Assembly: GCF_000816305.1 (NCBI RefSeq)
Contig: NZ_CP007773.1
Coordinates: forward strand, 868,001 to 932,000
DNA: 64,000 nt
Source of the DNA: Campylobacter subantarcticus LMG 24377
GTDB taxonomy: Bacteria; Campylobacterota; Campylobacteria; Campylobacterales; Campylobacteraceae
Direction of reading: 5' to 3'
The notes beneath the pieces were generated by a model. It ran no database searches. It was not told where the DNA came from and was given only the letters and a program-made list of their open reading frames with translations. The translations under genes and the position numbers were made by a program. How positions within the stretch are numbered: position 1 is the stretch's first letter; every line of letters begins with the position of its first letter. Positions 27,353 through 36,517 of the stretch are shown piece after piece.

Positions 27353-29788
27353 TCACTCTCTCAAAAAGCCATATTCATAAATTTTTGGCTCGATTTTTTT
27401 AGCTAAAACATCCAAAGCTAAATTCAAATCACTAAGTAAAATTTTATAATGCTCATCTTTTGCTTTGCTAGGTATGTTCATCTTGCTTTTTTCATTTCTA
27501 CCTTGAAAAAATTCTTTTATATCATACAAAGAAGCATTTACTAAATACCCTGCCTTTTCTTTATGTGTGTGATAATACTTAAAAAGCTCTTTGCCTGCTT
27601 TTAAAAGTTCTTTTGCTTCATTAGAAAATTCCACCTTGTCTAATGTATCATCAAATAAAACATCTTCGTTTTTTATCTTGCCATTTATAAATTTATACAT
27701 AAAATCACTCTTAAATGCTTCTTGGGTAATGCCTAATTCTTTCTCACTAAAAGGTATGAAGTGATTTACACCTTCTTTTGCGCTAATTTTATTTTGTCCA
27801 TGAAAAAGTATAAAAGCCAAACAATCACTTTGAAATTCTTTGTCGTTTTGATATGCTTTGTTTGGGTATAAAAACTGATCTCTATTATTTAGCCAAGTAG
27901 CTTTTATAGCATGGCGTACTGAAAAATAAACTGCGGTATCAATAAGGTTTTTTTGATTTATATTTTGAAAAATTAAATGCGCCGTCCCTTTCTGATTTAA
28001 AATTGCAACATGGTTATTTTGTTGAAAATCAGGTGCATCGGTCATCAATACACCTATTCCATTATCTTTAATATTAAATTTTCTAAGCCATTTATTTATA
28101 CTTTCTTTTTTATCGTTATAAAAATTTTTCTTACCTAAAAAATTTCCATTTTCATTAAACATATCAAGCTTTACTTTTTTAAGCTCATCTTTTTGGCTCA
28201 TATCCCATATCAAAAACCCTATAGGAAATTTTCCATTTACATTATCAAAAGTATAAGAAGGTGCTATGAAGCCTTTTAAAAATTTAGCCTTAAAAGTTTC
28301 TCTAAAATCATCAAAATTAGAACTATTTACATATTTTAAAGTAGAAAAAGTAGCTAGCATAGCTCCATCAATCTCACAATATATTCTTATATAAAATTGT
28401 GTAAAAAGTTCGTTGTTAGCTTTACCTAAGATATTTTTGTATTTTTCACAAATTCTATTTTCTCTTGCTACTTTTGCCTTGTGAATACCTGTTTTTGTAG
28501 CAGTTTTTGAATTTCCTGCTTCTGCATAAGGTGGATTTATAAAAATGATGAGTTTTTTGCGTTTGTTTTCATCTTTTAAAATTTCTTGTAAATTTGAAGG
28601 TAGTTTTGATTTATAAATAACATTGCCTTTATCATCTACTTTATCAAAAAATTCATCATTTAAAAAGTCAAATTGAAAAACATGATTTTCAAATAAATTT
28701 GCACCATTTTTTATACGCTCATGTATCACATCAACATCTGCTTTATCTATAGTAGAGCAAAAAATATTTTTTGCATTTGTGAAATTTGCTAGTAAATTTC
28801 CTGTCCCACCAGCACAGTCCCATATATAGTATTTCTCTTCATAGTCTTTGCCTAAAGCCTTTGATAAATACTCACAAGCCTTATCCACCCAAATTCTTGG
28901 AGTAAAAAACGCCCCTTTTCTTTCTCTAATGTCTTGATCTACAAGCAAATCCCTACGCTCTATCATATAATCCCAAAATTCCTCCAAAGGCGGACGCTCA
29001 TAAATAGCCCAAAAATCTTTATGTGCTTTTTGATTGTCTTTAAAGCCCGTTTTTTCTGTAGCGATAGAGCCTAGATCCGTCTTTTTGGCATTAAATTCAT
29101 AATGATCTTTTTTCAAGATAGCAAAAAGCTTTTCTACTATGGTTTGATTTTCATTTGAGAGTAAATCAGCTAGGTAAAAGTCCGCATCGATAATGCCGTT
29201 TTTCTTTGCTAAATCCCAATCTATACTTATGCTTTCTTTTACGCTTTTGCTCCATTTGTGATATATGCTTACAAAGTTGTTTTTGTCGATTTTAAATTTG
29301 CTTATGTTTTCGTTTGTTAAATTTTCTTTTATGAAATTTTTTAATTCCTTATCATTTTTTTCATAGTAAAAAATCAAAGCTTCGTTTAAAATTTCATCTA
29401 ATTCTTTTAAAAGTTTTAAAAACTGCTCACTTGTGTGTTTGCTAGCTGCTACACCCCAAACCCTATCATTTTGATAAAAAATTTCTTGAATTTTATAATA
29501 AGGTAAAAATGCGATTTTTTCAGCATCAAATGCACCTATTAAAGCAGGTGTTTGCATGGTATGAAAACTTCCATTTTTTATAGTCATAATGAGTTGAACA
29601 AATGATTTTTTAATATCACTTATGCCTTGCTTAGCTTCAGCCCAAAATAAATTAATCTCGCCTAAATCTTTGTGCTTTTGCGTGATAATAAAATCTATCT
29701 TAGAACCAACTATAGAAAATTTTGAAAAATACGCTTCACGCACTTTGTTTTTTAAAGTTTCTTCATCTACTTTTAACCATTCTTGCAT
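27353..29788 (-). CDS. Single-chain restriction-modification enzyme / N6-adenine DNA methyltransferase (type IIG-like)
   Basis: 811 residues. The N-terminus has a nuclease-like pattern (GSKIDFIITQ...GEINLFWAEAKQG, a D-x(n)-ExK arrangement). The methyltransferase core follows: IWDCAGGTGNLLANF (SAM motif I) and LIIFINPPYAEAG (catalytic NPPY of gamma-class N6-adenine MTases). The C-terminal ~300 residues probably carry target recognition. Shorter than the ~1000-1250-residue type IIG enzymes usual in Campylobacter, but no frameshift is seen. An accessory defence gene inserted between phosS and cft. Recognition sequence unknown. Confidence 0.75.
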   Translation of the reverse strand: MQEWLKVDEETLKNKVREAYFSKFSIVGSKIDFIITQKHKDLGEINLFWAEAKQGISDIKKSFVQLIMTIKNGSFHTMQTPALIGAFDAEKIAFLPYYKIQEIFYQNDRVWGVAASKHTSEQFLKLLKELDEILNEALIFYYEKNDKELKNFIKENLTNENISKFKIDKNNFVSIYHKWSKSVKESISIDWDLAKKNGIIDADFYLADLLSNENQTIVEKLFAILKKDHYEFNAKKTDLGSIATEKTGFKDNQKAHKDFWAIYERPPLEEFWDYMIERRDLLVDQDIRERKGAFFTPRIWVDKACEYLSKALGKDYEEKYYIWDCAGGTGNLLANFTNAKNIFCSTIDKADVDVIHERIKNGANLFENHVFQFDFLNDEFFDKVDDKGNVIYKSKLPSNLQEILKDENKRKKLIIFINPPYAEAGNSKTATKTGIHKAKVARENRICEKYKNILGKANNELFTQFYIRIYCEIDGAMLATFSTLKYVNSSNFDDFRETFKAKFLKGFIAPSYTFDNVNGKFPIGFLIWDMSQKDELKKVKLDMFNENGNFLGKKNFYNDKKESINKWLRKFNIKDNGIGVLMTDAPDFQQNNHVAILNQKGTAHLIFQNINQKNLIDTAVYFSVRHAIKATWLNNRDQFLYPNKAYQNDKEFQSDCLAFILFHGQNKISAKEGVNHFIPFSEKELGITQEAFKSDFMYKFINGKIKNEDVLFDDTLDKVEFSNEAKELLKAGKELFKYYHTHKEKAGYLVNASLYDIKEFFQGRNEKSKMNIPSKAKDEHYKILLSDLNLALDVLAKKIEPKIYEYGFLRE

Positions 29789-30367
29789 TTTTAACCTTTG
29801 ATAATAAATAAACTTGCAATTTTAAACAAAAGAATATTATTTTTCAATTATTTTTTATTTCTATTATAGATTAAAATACCATATTTTAAATCATTAATAT
29901 AAATTTTTATTGGTATTATAATCGTTCAATATTCCACCTATACTTGATAAAACAAGTAACTATAGCCATGCAACTATACAAGCTCTTTGGATGAAAGCAT
30001 TTAATGCGATAGTTAAAGCAAAAAAATATTTATATTTATAGTTTTTCTTTTCCCTTAAGTGACTTATCCATAGTTTATCTTTTTCAAAAAGCATTACAAT
30101 TGAATAAAAATAATTACATAATATATAATAAATCAAAAAAGAAACCTAAACAGTAAAAAGAAAAGATATGTTAATATATTTGGAGAAAATAAATATAATT
30201 TTAAATTTTGTTGTGAAGATAATTTAAAAATTTACGAAATATTTATTTCAATTATATAAAGAAAATTCAGACAAAGGGATGGAAAAATTATTAAGAGGTT
30301 AAAATTAAAAGATATTTTAAACTAAAAAATATATCATTATAAAGTCATTATAAAAAAAGGAGAAAAA
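29789..30367. other. Gene-free stretch with probable ORF relics
   Basis: About 580 bases without an intact gene. Plus strand 29925-30041 encodes an uninterrupted tail including SNYSHATIQALWMKAFNAIV and ending KAKKYLYL, codon-like but with no plausible start. Near 30265-30301 QLYKENSDKGMEKLLRG ends at a stop. These look like remnants of lost genes next to the restriction gene; I could not assign them. The last ~30 bases carry the ribosome site (AAAAAGGAGAAAAA) of cft. Confidence 0.4.
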
Positions 30368-30862
30368 ATGCTATCTAAAGAAGTAATAGCTTTGCTAAAT
30401 GAGCAAATCAACAAAGAAATGTATGCAGCAAATTTGTATTTAAGCATGAGTTCATGGTGTTATGAGCATAGTTTTGATGGTGCGGGGGCGTTTTTGTTTG
30501 AGCATGCAAGAGAAGAAAGCGATCATGCAAGAAAACTCATCACTTATTTAAATGAAACTGATTCTAAGGTAGAATTAAAAGAAGTTAAAAAACCTGATAG
30601 TGATTTTAAATCATTGCTTGATGTGTTTGAAAAAACCTTTGAACATGAGCAAAGCATTACCGCTTCTATCAATAATCTTGTGGATTTTATGCTTTCAAGT
30701 AAAGATTATTCCACTTTTAATTTCTTACAATGGTATGTAAGCGAACAACATGAAGAGGAAGCGCTTTTTAGAGGCATTGTAGATAAAATCAAGCTCATAA
30801 GCGACAATGGTAATGGCTTATACATGGCAGATCAATACATCAAAAGCTTGATCAACCATTAA
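30368..30862 (+). CDS. cft: Ferritin Cft (non-haem iron storage)
   Basis: 164-residue bacterial ferritin that oxidises and stores iron. Di-iron ligands are visible: NEQINKEMYAANLYLSMSSWC, FEHAREESDHARKL and WYVSEQHEEEALF. Very strong ribosome site before ATG. Followed by a rho-independent terminator at 30869-30904. Corresponds to Cj0612c, preserving neighbourhood with pst in Campylobacter although two genes and the restriction gene intervene here. Confidence 0.95.
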   Translation: MLSKEVIALLNEQINKEMYAANLYLSMSSWCYEHSFDGAGAFLFEHAREESDHARKLITYLNETDSKVELKEVKKPDSDFKSLLDVFEKTFEHEQSITASINNLVDFMLSSKDYSTFNFLQWYVSEQHEEEALFRGIVDKIKLISDNGNGLYMADQYIKSLINH

Positions 30863-30868
30863 TTTTTA

Positions 30869-30904
30869 TTTAGCTTCCTTTATTTTAAAATTTTGGAAGC
30901 TAAA
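30869..30904 (+). terminator. Rho-independent terminator of cft
   Basis: TTTAGCTTCC (30869-30878) pairs with GGAAGCTAAA (30895-30904), ten base pairs, followed by a T-rich run (ATCTTTTATTTT). Confidence 0.75.
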
Positions 30905-30978
30905 ATCTTTTATTTTAAAAAATATCTTGTAAAATAAAAGAAAATTTGCTAAAATACCTTTTATTTAAAAGGATTTTT

Positions 30979-31614
30979 ATGCAAATGAATGAAATTACCG
31001 ATAAACTAAAATTTATACTCCAAAAAGAAGGTATAAAAAACGCTAAAGATTCCGATGTAGCTAAAATACTAAATATCAACCCCGATACTTTCTATAGTAT
31101 GAAATTTAGAAATTCCATACCTTATAAACAAATACTTCATTTTCTCAATGAAAGAAACATCAACATCAATGCTTTTTTTTATGAAGACTCCCTTGAGAGC
31201 AATACTCCAGCACTTAATCTAAATTGTAATGTTTTAAAATATTACGATGTTAATGCCTCTATGGGAGGTGGGGCTTTAAATGATAATGTAAGTTTTTCCG
31301 AAGTAATTATAGATGAAAAGCTTAGTGATTTTTTTGGCTCCAAAGATTGCGATATTATTCCTTGTATAGGTGATAGTATGGAGCCTGAAATCAAAGATGA
31401 TTCTTTATGTTTAGTAGATAAAAGCAAAAGCTTTAAAGAAGGTGGAGTTTTTGCGGTAAATACTCGAGATGGTTTATTTATCAAACAAATTTTTAAAAGC
31501 AACAAAGGAGGAGTTTATCTACACTCTTTTAATCTAAGCTATGCTGATGTACATTACCAAAATGGTGATTTTTTAATCGTTGGTAAGGTAGTGGGGACTA
31601 TAAGTAGAATTTAA
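30979..31614 (+). CDS. S24 (LexA/CI-like) self-cleaving repressor
   Basis: 211 residues. N-terminal helix-turn-helix (DSDVAKILNINPDTFYSMKFRNSIP), then a LexA-type peptidase domain: NASMGGG cleavage-site region (Ala-Ser rather than Ala-Gly), PCIGDSMEPEIKDDSL with catalytic Ser133, and FAVNTRDGLFIKQIF with catalytic Lys169. The start is ATG at 30979 after AAAAGGA; an upstream frame extension is rejected. It lies 184 bases before the sulfite-reductase gene in the same direction; a regulatory link is possible but unproven. Confidence 0.82.
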   Translation: MQMNEITDKLKFILQKEGIKNAKDSDVAKILNINPDTFYSMKFRNSIPYKQILHFLNERNININAFFYEDSLESNTPALNLNCNVLKYYDVNASMGGGALNDNVSFSEVIIDEKLSDFFGSKDCDIIPCIGDSMEPEIKDDSLCLVDKSKSFKEGGVFAVNTRDGLFIKQIFKSNKGGVYLHSFNLSYADVHYQNGDFLIVGKVVGTISRI

Positions 31615-31726
31615 TACCTGATAAATAACTTCTTTTTTCATAAATAATAATTTTTATTGTTTAGATTAATAAAAAATAAATAAAAATATATTTTTAAGTT
31701 AATTTTTATTAAAAAATCGTCACAAT

Positions 31727-31732
31727 TATACT
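31727..31732 (+). promoter_or_regulatory. -10 box upstream of mccA
   Basis: TATACT, 66 bases before the mccA ATG, preceded by long T/A tracts. The leader of about 60 bases ends in the ribosome site AAGGGAAG. No operator recognised. Confidence 0.4.
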
Positions 31733-31798
31733 TTAATAGTTAATAGATAATAAATAAGAGTATTTTTATCTTTTAACAAAATACGCGAAAGGGAAGTT

Positions 31799-33736
31799 AT
31801 GAAACACAAATTAGCTAAGGCTGCTACCTACGCCTGTTTAGCTTTAGGTATAAGTTTAAGTTCGCAATCTTTTGCTTCTTCAGAGCCTAGAACTCTTGAT
31901 GGTTATGTAGTTCAAGAAGATGCATTTTTTGACTATCTTTACAAACACCATCCTATTTTTAAATATGAAAAAGAAGGACGTTTGGTGGGTAAATTTACCC
32001 ATAGCGATAGAACAGAAAACTGGGTTGTTAATCAAAACGGTGCTAAATTTGCCAAAGAGCATGATTTAAAACAAGCTTCTATTACTTATCGTTTGCCTTA
32101 TGAGTCTTTTTTAGATTTTCCAAATAAATTTGTAGGTCCAAAAAAATGCGGTGAGTGCCACCCTGCCCAATATGCTTCTTGGGAACGCTCTCGTCATGCA
32201 AAAACTGTGCGTTTCCCACATGAAATGGAAGAAGTTGGTGGAGCTGATGGTTTAAAAAAACCTATGTATAATTCTCAAGCTACTATTTTACCTGATGGAA
32301 TTTATCCTAATGATGTTTATGCTCTTATTGGAACACCAAGAACAAAATACGGTTTTATAGATAGATGGCTTGTGCGTGGAACTTACCATGTTGAAGATGG
32401 GAATTTGAGTGATTTAAGTGGTAAATTAACCGCTGGTGGCAATCAGTTTTCAAGACTTTGGAGTGAGTTTTTAACGCCTGAAATGGCGCAAAAAATAGCA
32501 ACATTTGCTCCAGGTTTTCCTACCAAAATGGAAGACTTTGGCGGAAATGGTTCTCAAGTTTGGGGGACAAATTCCTATGCAGCAAGTTATAAAGAAAAAG
32601 CAGTGTTTCAACCTGCAACTGCATATTGTGAAACTTGTCATACATTTAAATTTGACTTTAAAAGTAAAGAAGAATTTTACAAAGCCTTAGGCAATCCAAA
32701 AGAACTTCAAAAACACACCATTTCAAAAGGGATTACTTGTGAAGAATGCCATGGGGCTGGAGCTCACCTTTATGGTGCAAGAGGTGCGGGTATGCCATCA
32801 AACTGTGAAAGATGCCATCAAAGATTTTCTTACAACGAAACTGATGCTAAAATCAACCCTAGAAAACCATTTAATGCATACTTTAAGTCAAGCTGTCCTG
32901 CATGTGGAACGGAAGGTGCACAGATGTATTCTTCAGCACACTATGATAAAGGCATGAGATGTAATACTTGCCATGATCCACATGAAGTAACCTTTAATGA
33001 TTGGAAAAGTGGATATACTAAAACAAAACTTAAAAAAACTTGTAAAGACTGCCATGAAACACAAGCTAGCTTTTTCAAAAAAGGTGGAATTCACGCAAAA
33101 GACAATTGTACAGCTTGCCATATGCCAAACATGATGAGTTGTGAAAACTTTGGTGCGGTTCAAAACCCTGACAAAGGTGGTTTTGATAATGTAAGAGCTT
33201 CGCATATTTGGAATATCAAAGTAGATAAAACCGCAAAAACACTAAATCCACCAGAAGGCAAAGAAAGATCTCCTAAAGTAAGTGGTTGGACTATAGCTAG
33301 AGATGATGAGGGTAGATTTTTCCTTGATTTGATGTGGAGTTGTGGTAGAACAAGCTTTAGCGATATCAATCTAATGGGACCTGGTGCAAGTGGTTGCCAT
33401 AGTCCAGTACAATCAACTCTACCTGAAAAACTTCATTTTAGCAATCAAGAAATGATTTATGATAAAGTTATGCAGTGGCAAAACCCTGTTAAAGAAGGCT
33501 ATGAAAAAATCAGACAAGGCATAGCAAACATTGATAAAACTTTTGCTGAAAAAACTAAACTTTCAGTAGAACAAAAATCAAAAGTCTTAAGCCTAACTAA
33601 TCAAGCTCAAGCCATAGCTGATAGACTAGAAAAAGATGGATCTTGGGGTGTTCATGGACCTGCTTATTCTAAAAAGATCATAGAAGAAGCGTTGATTTAT
33701 ATCCAAGAAGCACAAAATATCCTAAATGGTAAATAA
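31799..33736 (+). CDS. mccA: Octahaem cytochrome c sulfite reductase, MccA/SirA type
   Basis: 645 residues with an N-terminal signal peptide (to about SQSFA-SSEP), so periplasmic. Seven CXXCH motifs begin at residues 117, 277, 314, 336, 388, 415 and 437. The eighth site is unconventional: Cys515 and Cys533-His534 separated by 17 residues (CX17CH). This extended motif marks the MccA/SirA family, which reduces sulfite to sulfide at a haem-copper site. Non-haem cysteines at 366, 369 (CPACG) and 448 are candidates for the Cu(I) ligands. It heads the module with the cytochrome b fusion and ends in a hairpin (33741-33765). Family assignment is from motifs and memory; substrate use is inference. Confidence 0.82.
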   Translation: MKHKLAKAATYACLALGISLSSQSFASSEPRTLDGYVVQEDAFFDYLYKHHPIFKYEKEGRLVGKFTHSDRTENWVVNQNGAKFAKEHDLKQASITYRLPYESFLDFPNKFVGPKKCGECHPAQYASWERSRHAKTVRFPHEMEEVGGADGLKKPMYNSQATILPDGIYPNDVYALIGTPRTKYGFIDRWLVRGTYHVEDGNLSDLSGKLTAGGNQFSRLWSEFLTPEMAQKIATFAPGFPTKMEDFGGNGSQVWGTNSYAASYKEKAVFQPATAYCETCHTFKFDFKSKEEFYKALGNPKELQKHTISKGITCEECHGAGAHLYGARGAGMPSNCERCHQRFSYNETDAKINPRKPFNAYFKSSCPACGTEGAQMYSSAHYDKGMRCNTCHDPHEVTFNDWKSGYTKTKLKKTCKDCHETQASFFKKGGIHAKDNCTACHMPNMMSCENFGAVQNPDKGGFDNVRASHIWNIKVDKTAKTLNPPEGKERSPKVSGWTIARDDEGRFFLDLMWSCGRTSFSDINLMGPGASGCHSPVQSTLPEKLHFSNQEMIYDKVMQWQNPVKEGYEKIRQGIANIDKTFAEKTKLSVEQKSKVLSLTNQAQAIADRLEKDGSWGVHGPAYSKKIIEEALIYIQEAQNILNGK

Positions 33737-33740
33737 AATA

Positions 33741-33765
33741 AAGGAAGAATATAACATTCTTCCTT
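33741..33765 (+). terminator. Intercistronic hairpin after mccA
   Basis: AAGGAAGAAT (33741-33750) pairs perfectly with ATTCTTCCTT (33756-33765) around ATAAC. No T-run follows, so it may be a leaky terminator or an mRNA-stabilising structure that sets a higher level for mccA than for the next gene. Confidence 0.5.
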
Positions 33766-33783
33766 GTAAATAAGGAGCTAGTC

Positions 33784-35850
33784 TTGAAAAATTTAATTAC
33801 ACGATTTTTTATTGTTTTTTTTGCTCTTTTTACGCCATCAGGATTTGTTTTTGCTGAGGCAAATGGAGAAATAGGAACAATAGAAGGTGTCAAAAGCATT
33901 AGTTTAGCTCAAGCTCAAGCAATGCTAGATCAAAATAATACTTATTTTTTTGATGTCAATTCAGAGCAAGATAGACAAACTAATGGTTATATACCTAATT
34001 CTATATCAACTTATGTTGAAAATTGGCAAAATTTACTACCGCAAGATAAAAATGCAAATTTAGTATTTTATGGTTTAAATCGTTTTAGATTTGAAGCTTC
34101 TCAAGCTGCTGCTGTTGCTATAGAACTTGGCTATAAAAACTCTGTTGTAATGCTTGATGGTATTGAATCATGGGTAACATCAGGTAGAAAAGTCGAAAAA
34201 ATCGACACTGTAAAATGGGAAAAAGCTAAAGAGATTATTGAATTTAAAGATACGATTCATTCAAGATTTAAATTTAGCAACACTCCTTCTTGTCGTGATT
34301 GTCACGCGCAAAAAGACAAGGGTATTAGAGCTGATATTGCAGCAAGTAAAAATCTAATCAACCAAAAATGCGCTACTTGCCACGAAAAAGCAAGCAATGC
34401 TTTAGCAAAAAGTGCTCATGGAGTGCAAGAATTTCTACCAAATCAAAGCACAGAAAATAAAAAAGAAAAACCTTCTTGTATAACTTGTCATTCCATCCAT
34501 GTTAGTCCAAAGCATTCAGGTATTTATTCACAAAAGCAATTAGTGGATCAAAAATGTGCACAATGCCATAAACAAAAAACCAAAACATTCCATATGACTT
34601 TTCATGGTAAAGGTATGGTATTAAGCACACCAGGGGAGACTCCAAGTGTTGCTACATGTTCTGACTGTCATGGTAAGCACAATATCTTAAAATCTACAGA
34701 GAGAAGTTCAAGTTTATTTCCTATTAACCGTGTTCAAACTTGTCAATCTTGCCACCCTAATTCAAATGAAAATTTTGTAAATTGGATGGCGCATGCTGAT
34801 CATGGAGATGGAGAAAACTATCCGGGTTTACATGGTGCTTATATTTTTATGACTATTTTAGTTATCTCTGTGTTTGTTTTCTTTGGTGCTCATACTATAC
34901 TTTGGTGCTTGCGTTTAATTGCTATGCGTATTAAATACCCTAAAGAATGGAAAGAAGCAAGAAAAGCAGCTCATGAAGATAGGGTGAAAGTAAGAAGATT
35001 TACCACCTTACATAGAATTCAGCATTTCTTTATGGCAGCTAGCTTTTTAGGGCTTGCTTTTTCAGGTTTACCACAAAAATTTTACGACTCACCATGGGCT
35101 AAACCTATGATCGATTTAATGGGTGGAGATATCGTTCATGCAGCTACTATACACCATATATCCGCGATTGTAATGTTTGCGGTGTTTTTCTCTCACATCG
35201 GAGAAATTATCATTGTCAATTGGAAGCGTCGCGATGTAGCAAGAGATCCAATAACCGGAAAAATAAGCTTTATAAAAGTCTTAAAAGCGACCTTTGGTCC
35301 TGATTCTTTAATGCCAAATTTACAAGATCTAAAAGATATGAAAGATCATTTTAAATGGTTTTTTGGCTTTGGTTCAAGACCACAATTTGACCGCTGGACT
35401 TATTGGGAGAAATTTGACTATCTAGCAGTATTTTGGGGTATGTTTATCATCGGTATTTCAGGGCTTGTTTTATGGTTTCCTACTTTCTTTGGTAAATTTT
35501 TGCCAGGCGAGGCGATCAACATAGCAACCCTACTTCACTCTGATGAAGCATTGCTTGCTACAGGATTTATTTTTGCAATTCACTTCTTTAATACACATTT
35601 TAGAGCAGATCGATTCCCTATGGATATGGTGATTTTCTCAGGAAGTATAAGCGAAGAAGAAATCAAGCAAGAAAGAAGTGTGTGGTATAAACGCTTAAAA
35701 GAAAGTGGTAAACTAAGCACTTTATATGAAAATAAAAGTAATTCCAAAATATATCAATGGTTATCTAAATTTATAGGATTTGCGATGCTAATCACTGGCT
35801 TAGTATTTTTATCTTTAATGCTTTATACTTTCTTTAACACTATCTTATAA
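33784..35850 (+). CDS. Rhodanese-like / hexahaem cytochrome c / cytochrome b membrane fusion (probable quinol dehydrogenase)
   Basis: 688 residues, TTG start after AAGGAG. Signal peptide, then a rhodanese-like domain (about 35-135) whose active-site loop reads FYGLNRFRF with no catalytic cysteine. Six CXXCH haem sites begin at residues 170, 197, 232, 258, 292 and 320. A membrane part follows (about 350-685) with helices near 351-378, 408-428, 451-475, 545-570, 585-605 and 662-685, and membrane histidines suited to two b haems (HRIQHF, IHHISAI, FFSHIGEI, HFFNTHF). This is a cytochrome b561/FdnI-like layout. It probably takes electrons from menaquinol through its haems to the MccA-type reductase. 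No NrfD-type MccCD is present here. Confidence 0.8.
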   Translation: MKNLITRFFIVFFALFTPSGFVFAEANGEIGTIEGVKSISLAQAQAMLDQNNTYFFDVNSEQDRQTNGYIPNSISTYVENWQNLLPQDKNANLVFYGLNRFRFEASQAAAVAIELGYKNSVVMLDGIESWVTSGRKVEKIDTVKWEKAKEIIEFKDTIHSRFKFSNTPSCRDCHAQKDKGIRADIAASKNLINQKCATCHEKASNALAKSAHGVQEFLPNQSTENKKEKPSCITCHSIHVSPKHSGIYSQKQLVDQKCAQCHKQKTKTFHMTFHGKGMVLSTPGETPSVATCSDCHGKHNILKSTERSSSLFPINRVQTCQSCHPNSNENFVNWMAHADHGDGENYPGLHGAYIFMTILVISVFVFFGAHTILWCLRLIAMRIKYPKEWKEARKAAHEDRVKVRRFTTLHRIQHFFMAASFLGLAFSGLPQKFYDSPWAKPMIDLMGGDIVHAATIHHISAIVMFAVFFSHIGEIIIVNWKRRDVARDPITGKISFIKVLKATFGPDSLMPNLQDLKDMKDHFKWFFGFGSRPQFDRWTYWEKFDYLAVFWGMFIIGISGLVLWFPTFFGKFLPGEAINIATLLHSDEALLATGFIFAIHFFNTHFRADRFPMDMVIFSGSISEEEIKQERSVWYKRLKESGKLSTLYENKSNSKIYQWLSKFIGFAMLITGLVFLSLMLYTFFNTIL

Positions 35851-35884
35851 CCTTATTCGCTATAATAGCGAATAAGGACTTTTT
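35851..35884 (+). terminator. Rho-independent terminator after the cytochrome b fusion
   Basis: CCTTATTCGCT pairs with AGCGAATAAGG around ATAAT (35851-35877), followed by ACTTTTT. It separates the two cytochrome genes from the lipoprotein-ccsBA pair, although readthrough is possible. Confidence 0.75.
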
Positions 35885-35907
35885 CCAACTTCTTTAAGGA
35901 TGTAAAA

Positions 35908-36507
35908 ATGTTTAAAACAATACTCTTACTTAGCCTAACTTGTGCTTTTTTTATAGCATGCTCTAAGGAAGAAAAGCTTGATTCTAATTTAATCTCAAGT
36001 GGTACGCAATTTTCCAAAGAAAATTCACAAAAAGCAAAAGATCTAGATAAAAAATCTTACGAAGAAATCGCGCATTTATTTAAAGACAATACCAATATCA
36101 AAAGCGATGAAAAAAACATCTTAATCATCTTTAGTGCTAATCACTGCATATACTGTGATAAACTAAAAGAAGAAATAGAAAATGACAAAAAATTACAAAA
36201 AATGATACAAGATCAATATAGTTCTTATTATATCAACATAAGCTATAAAAAAATTCATACATTTTATAAAAACCACAAAAGCGATCTAAGTACCGCTGAA
36301 CTTTCTAGTATTTATAATATCGTAGCAACTCCAACGGTTGTAATTTTAAACCAAAACTACCAAACCTTGCTTAATTACCCTGGTTTTATAAGCGCAAAAA
36401 GATTATACGCTACTATGGATTTTTTAAATAAAAGTGAAAATCAAAAATTAGATGAAGCAAGCATAGCGCAAAAGCTTATTCATTATTACAAAGACCACAA
36501 TATTTAA
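35908..36507 (+). CDS. Thioredoxin-fold lipoprotein (SoxW/CcsX-like)
   Basis: 199 residues. Lipobox TCAFFIAC with Cys18 as lipidation site, then a thioredoxin-like domain: ILIIFSANHCIYCDKLKEE with the redox pair Cys80-Cys83, and the cis-proline loop NIVATPTVVIL. It most likely keeps haem-binding cysteines of apocytochromes reduced for the synthase encoded 10 bases downstream, the role of ResA/CcsX in system II. A role in sulfur chemistry is an alternative. Confidence 0.78.
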   Translation: MFKTILLLSLTCAFFIACSKEEKLDSNLISSGTQFSKENSQKAKDLDKKSYEEIAHLFKDNTNIKSDEKNILIIFSANHCIYCDKLKEEIENDKKLQKMIQDQYSSYYINISYKKIHTFYKNHKSDLSTAELSSIYNIVATPTVVILNQNYQTLLNYPGFISAKRLYATMDFLNKSENQKLDEASIAQKLIHYYKDHNI

Positions 36508-36517
36508 AGGTTGCACA

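Noticed and set aside
30979-31614. S24/LexA-like protein as the dedicated regulator of the sulfite-reductase module
   Set aside because: Adjacency only; no operator-like repeat was found upstream of mccA, and such regulators usually answer to DNA damage or mobile elements.
32892-32911. CPACG in the MccA homologue as a ninth haem site
   Set aside because: The motif lacks the histidine after the second cysteine. These cysteines are better explained as copper-site or structural residues.
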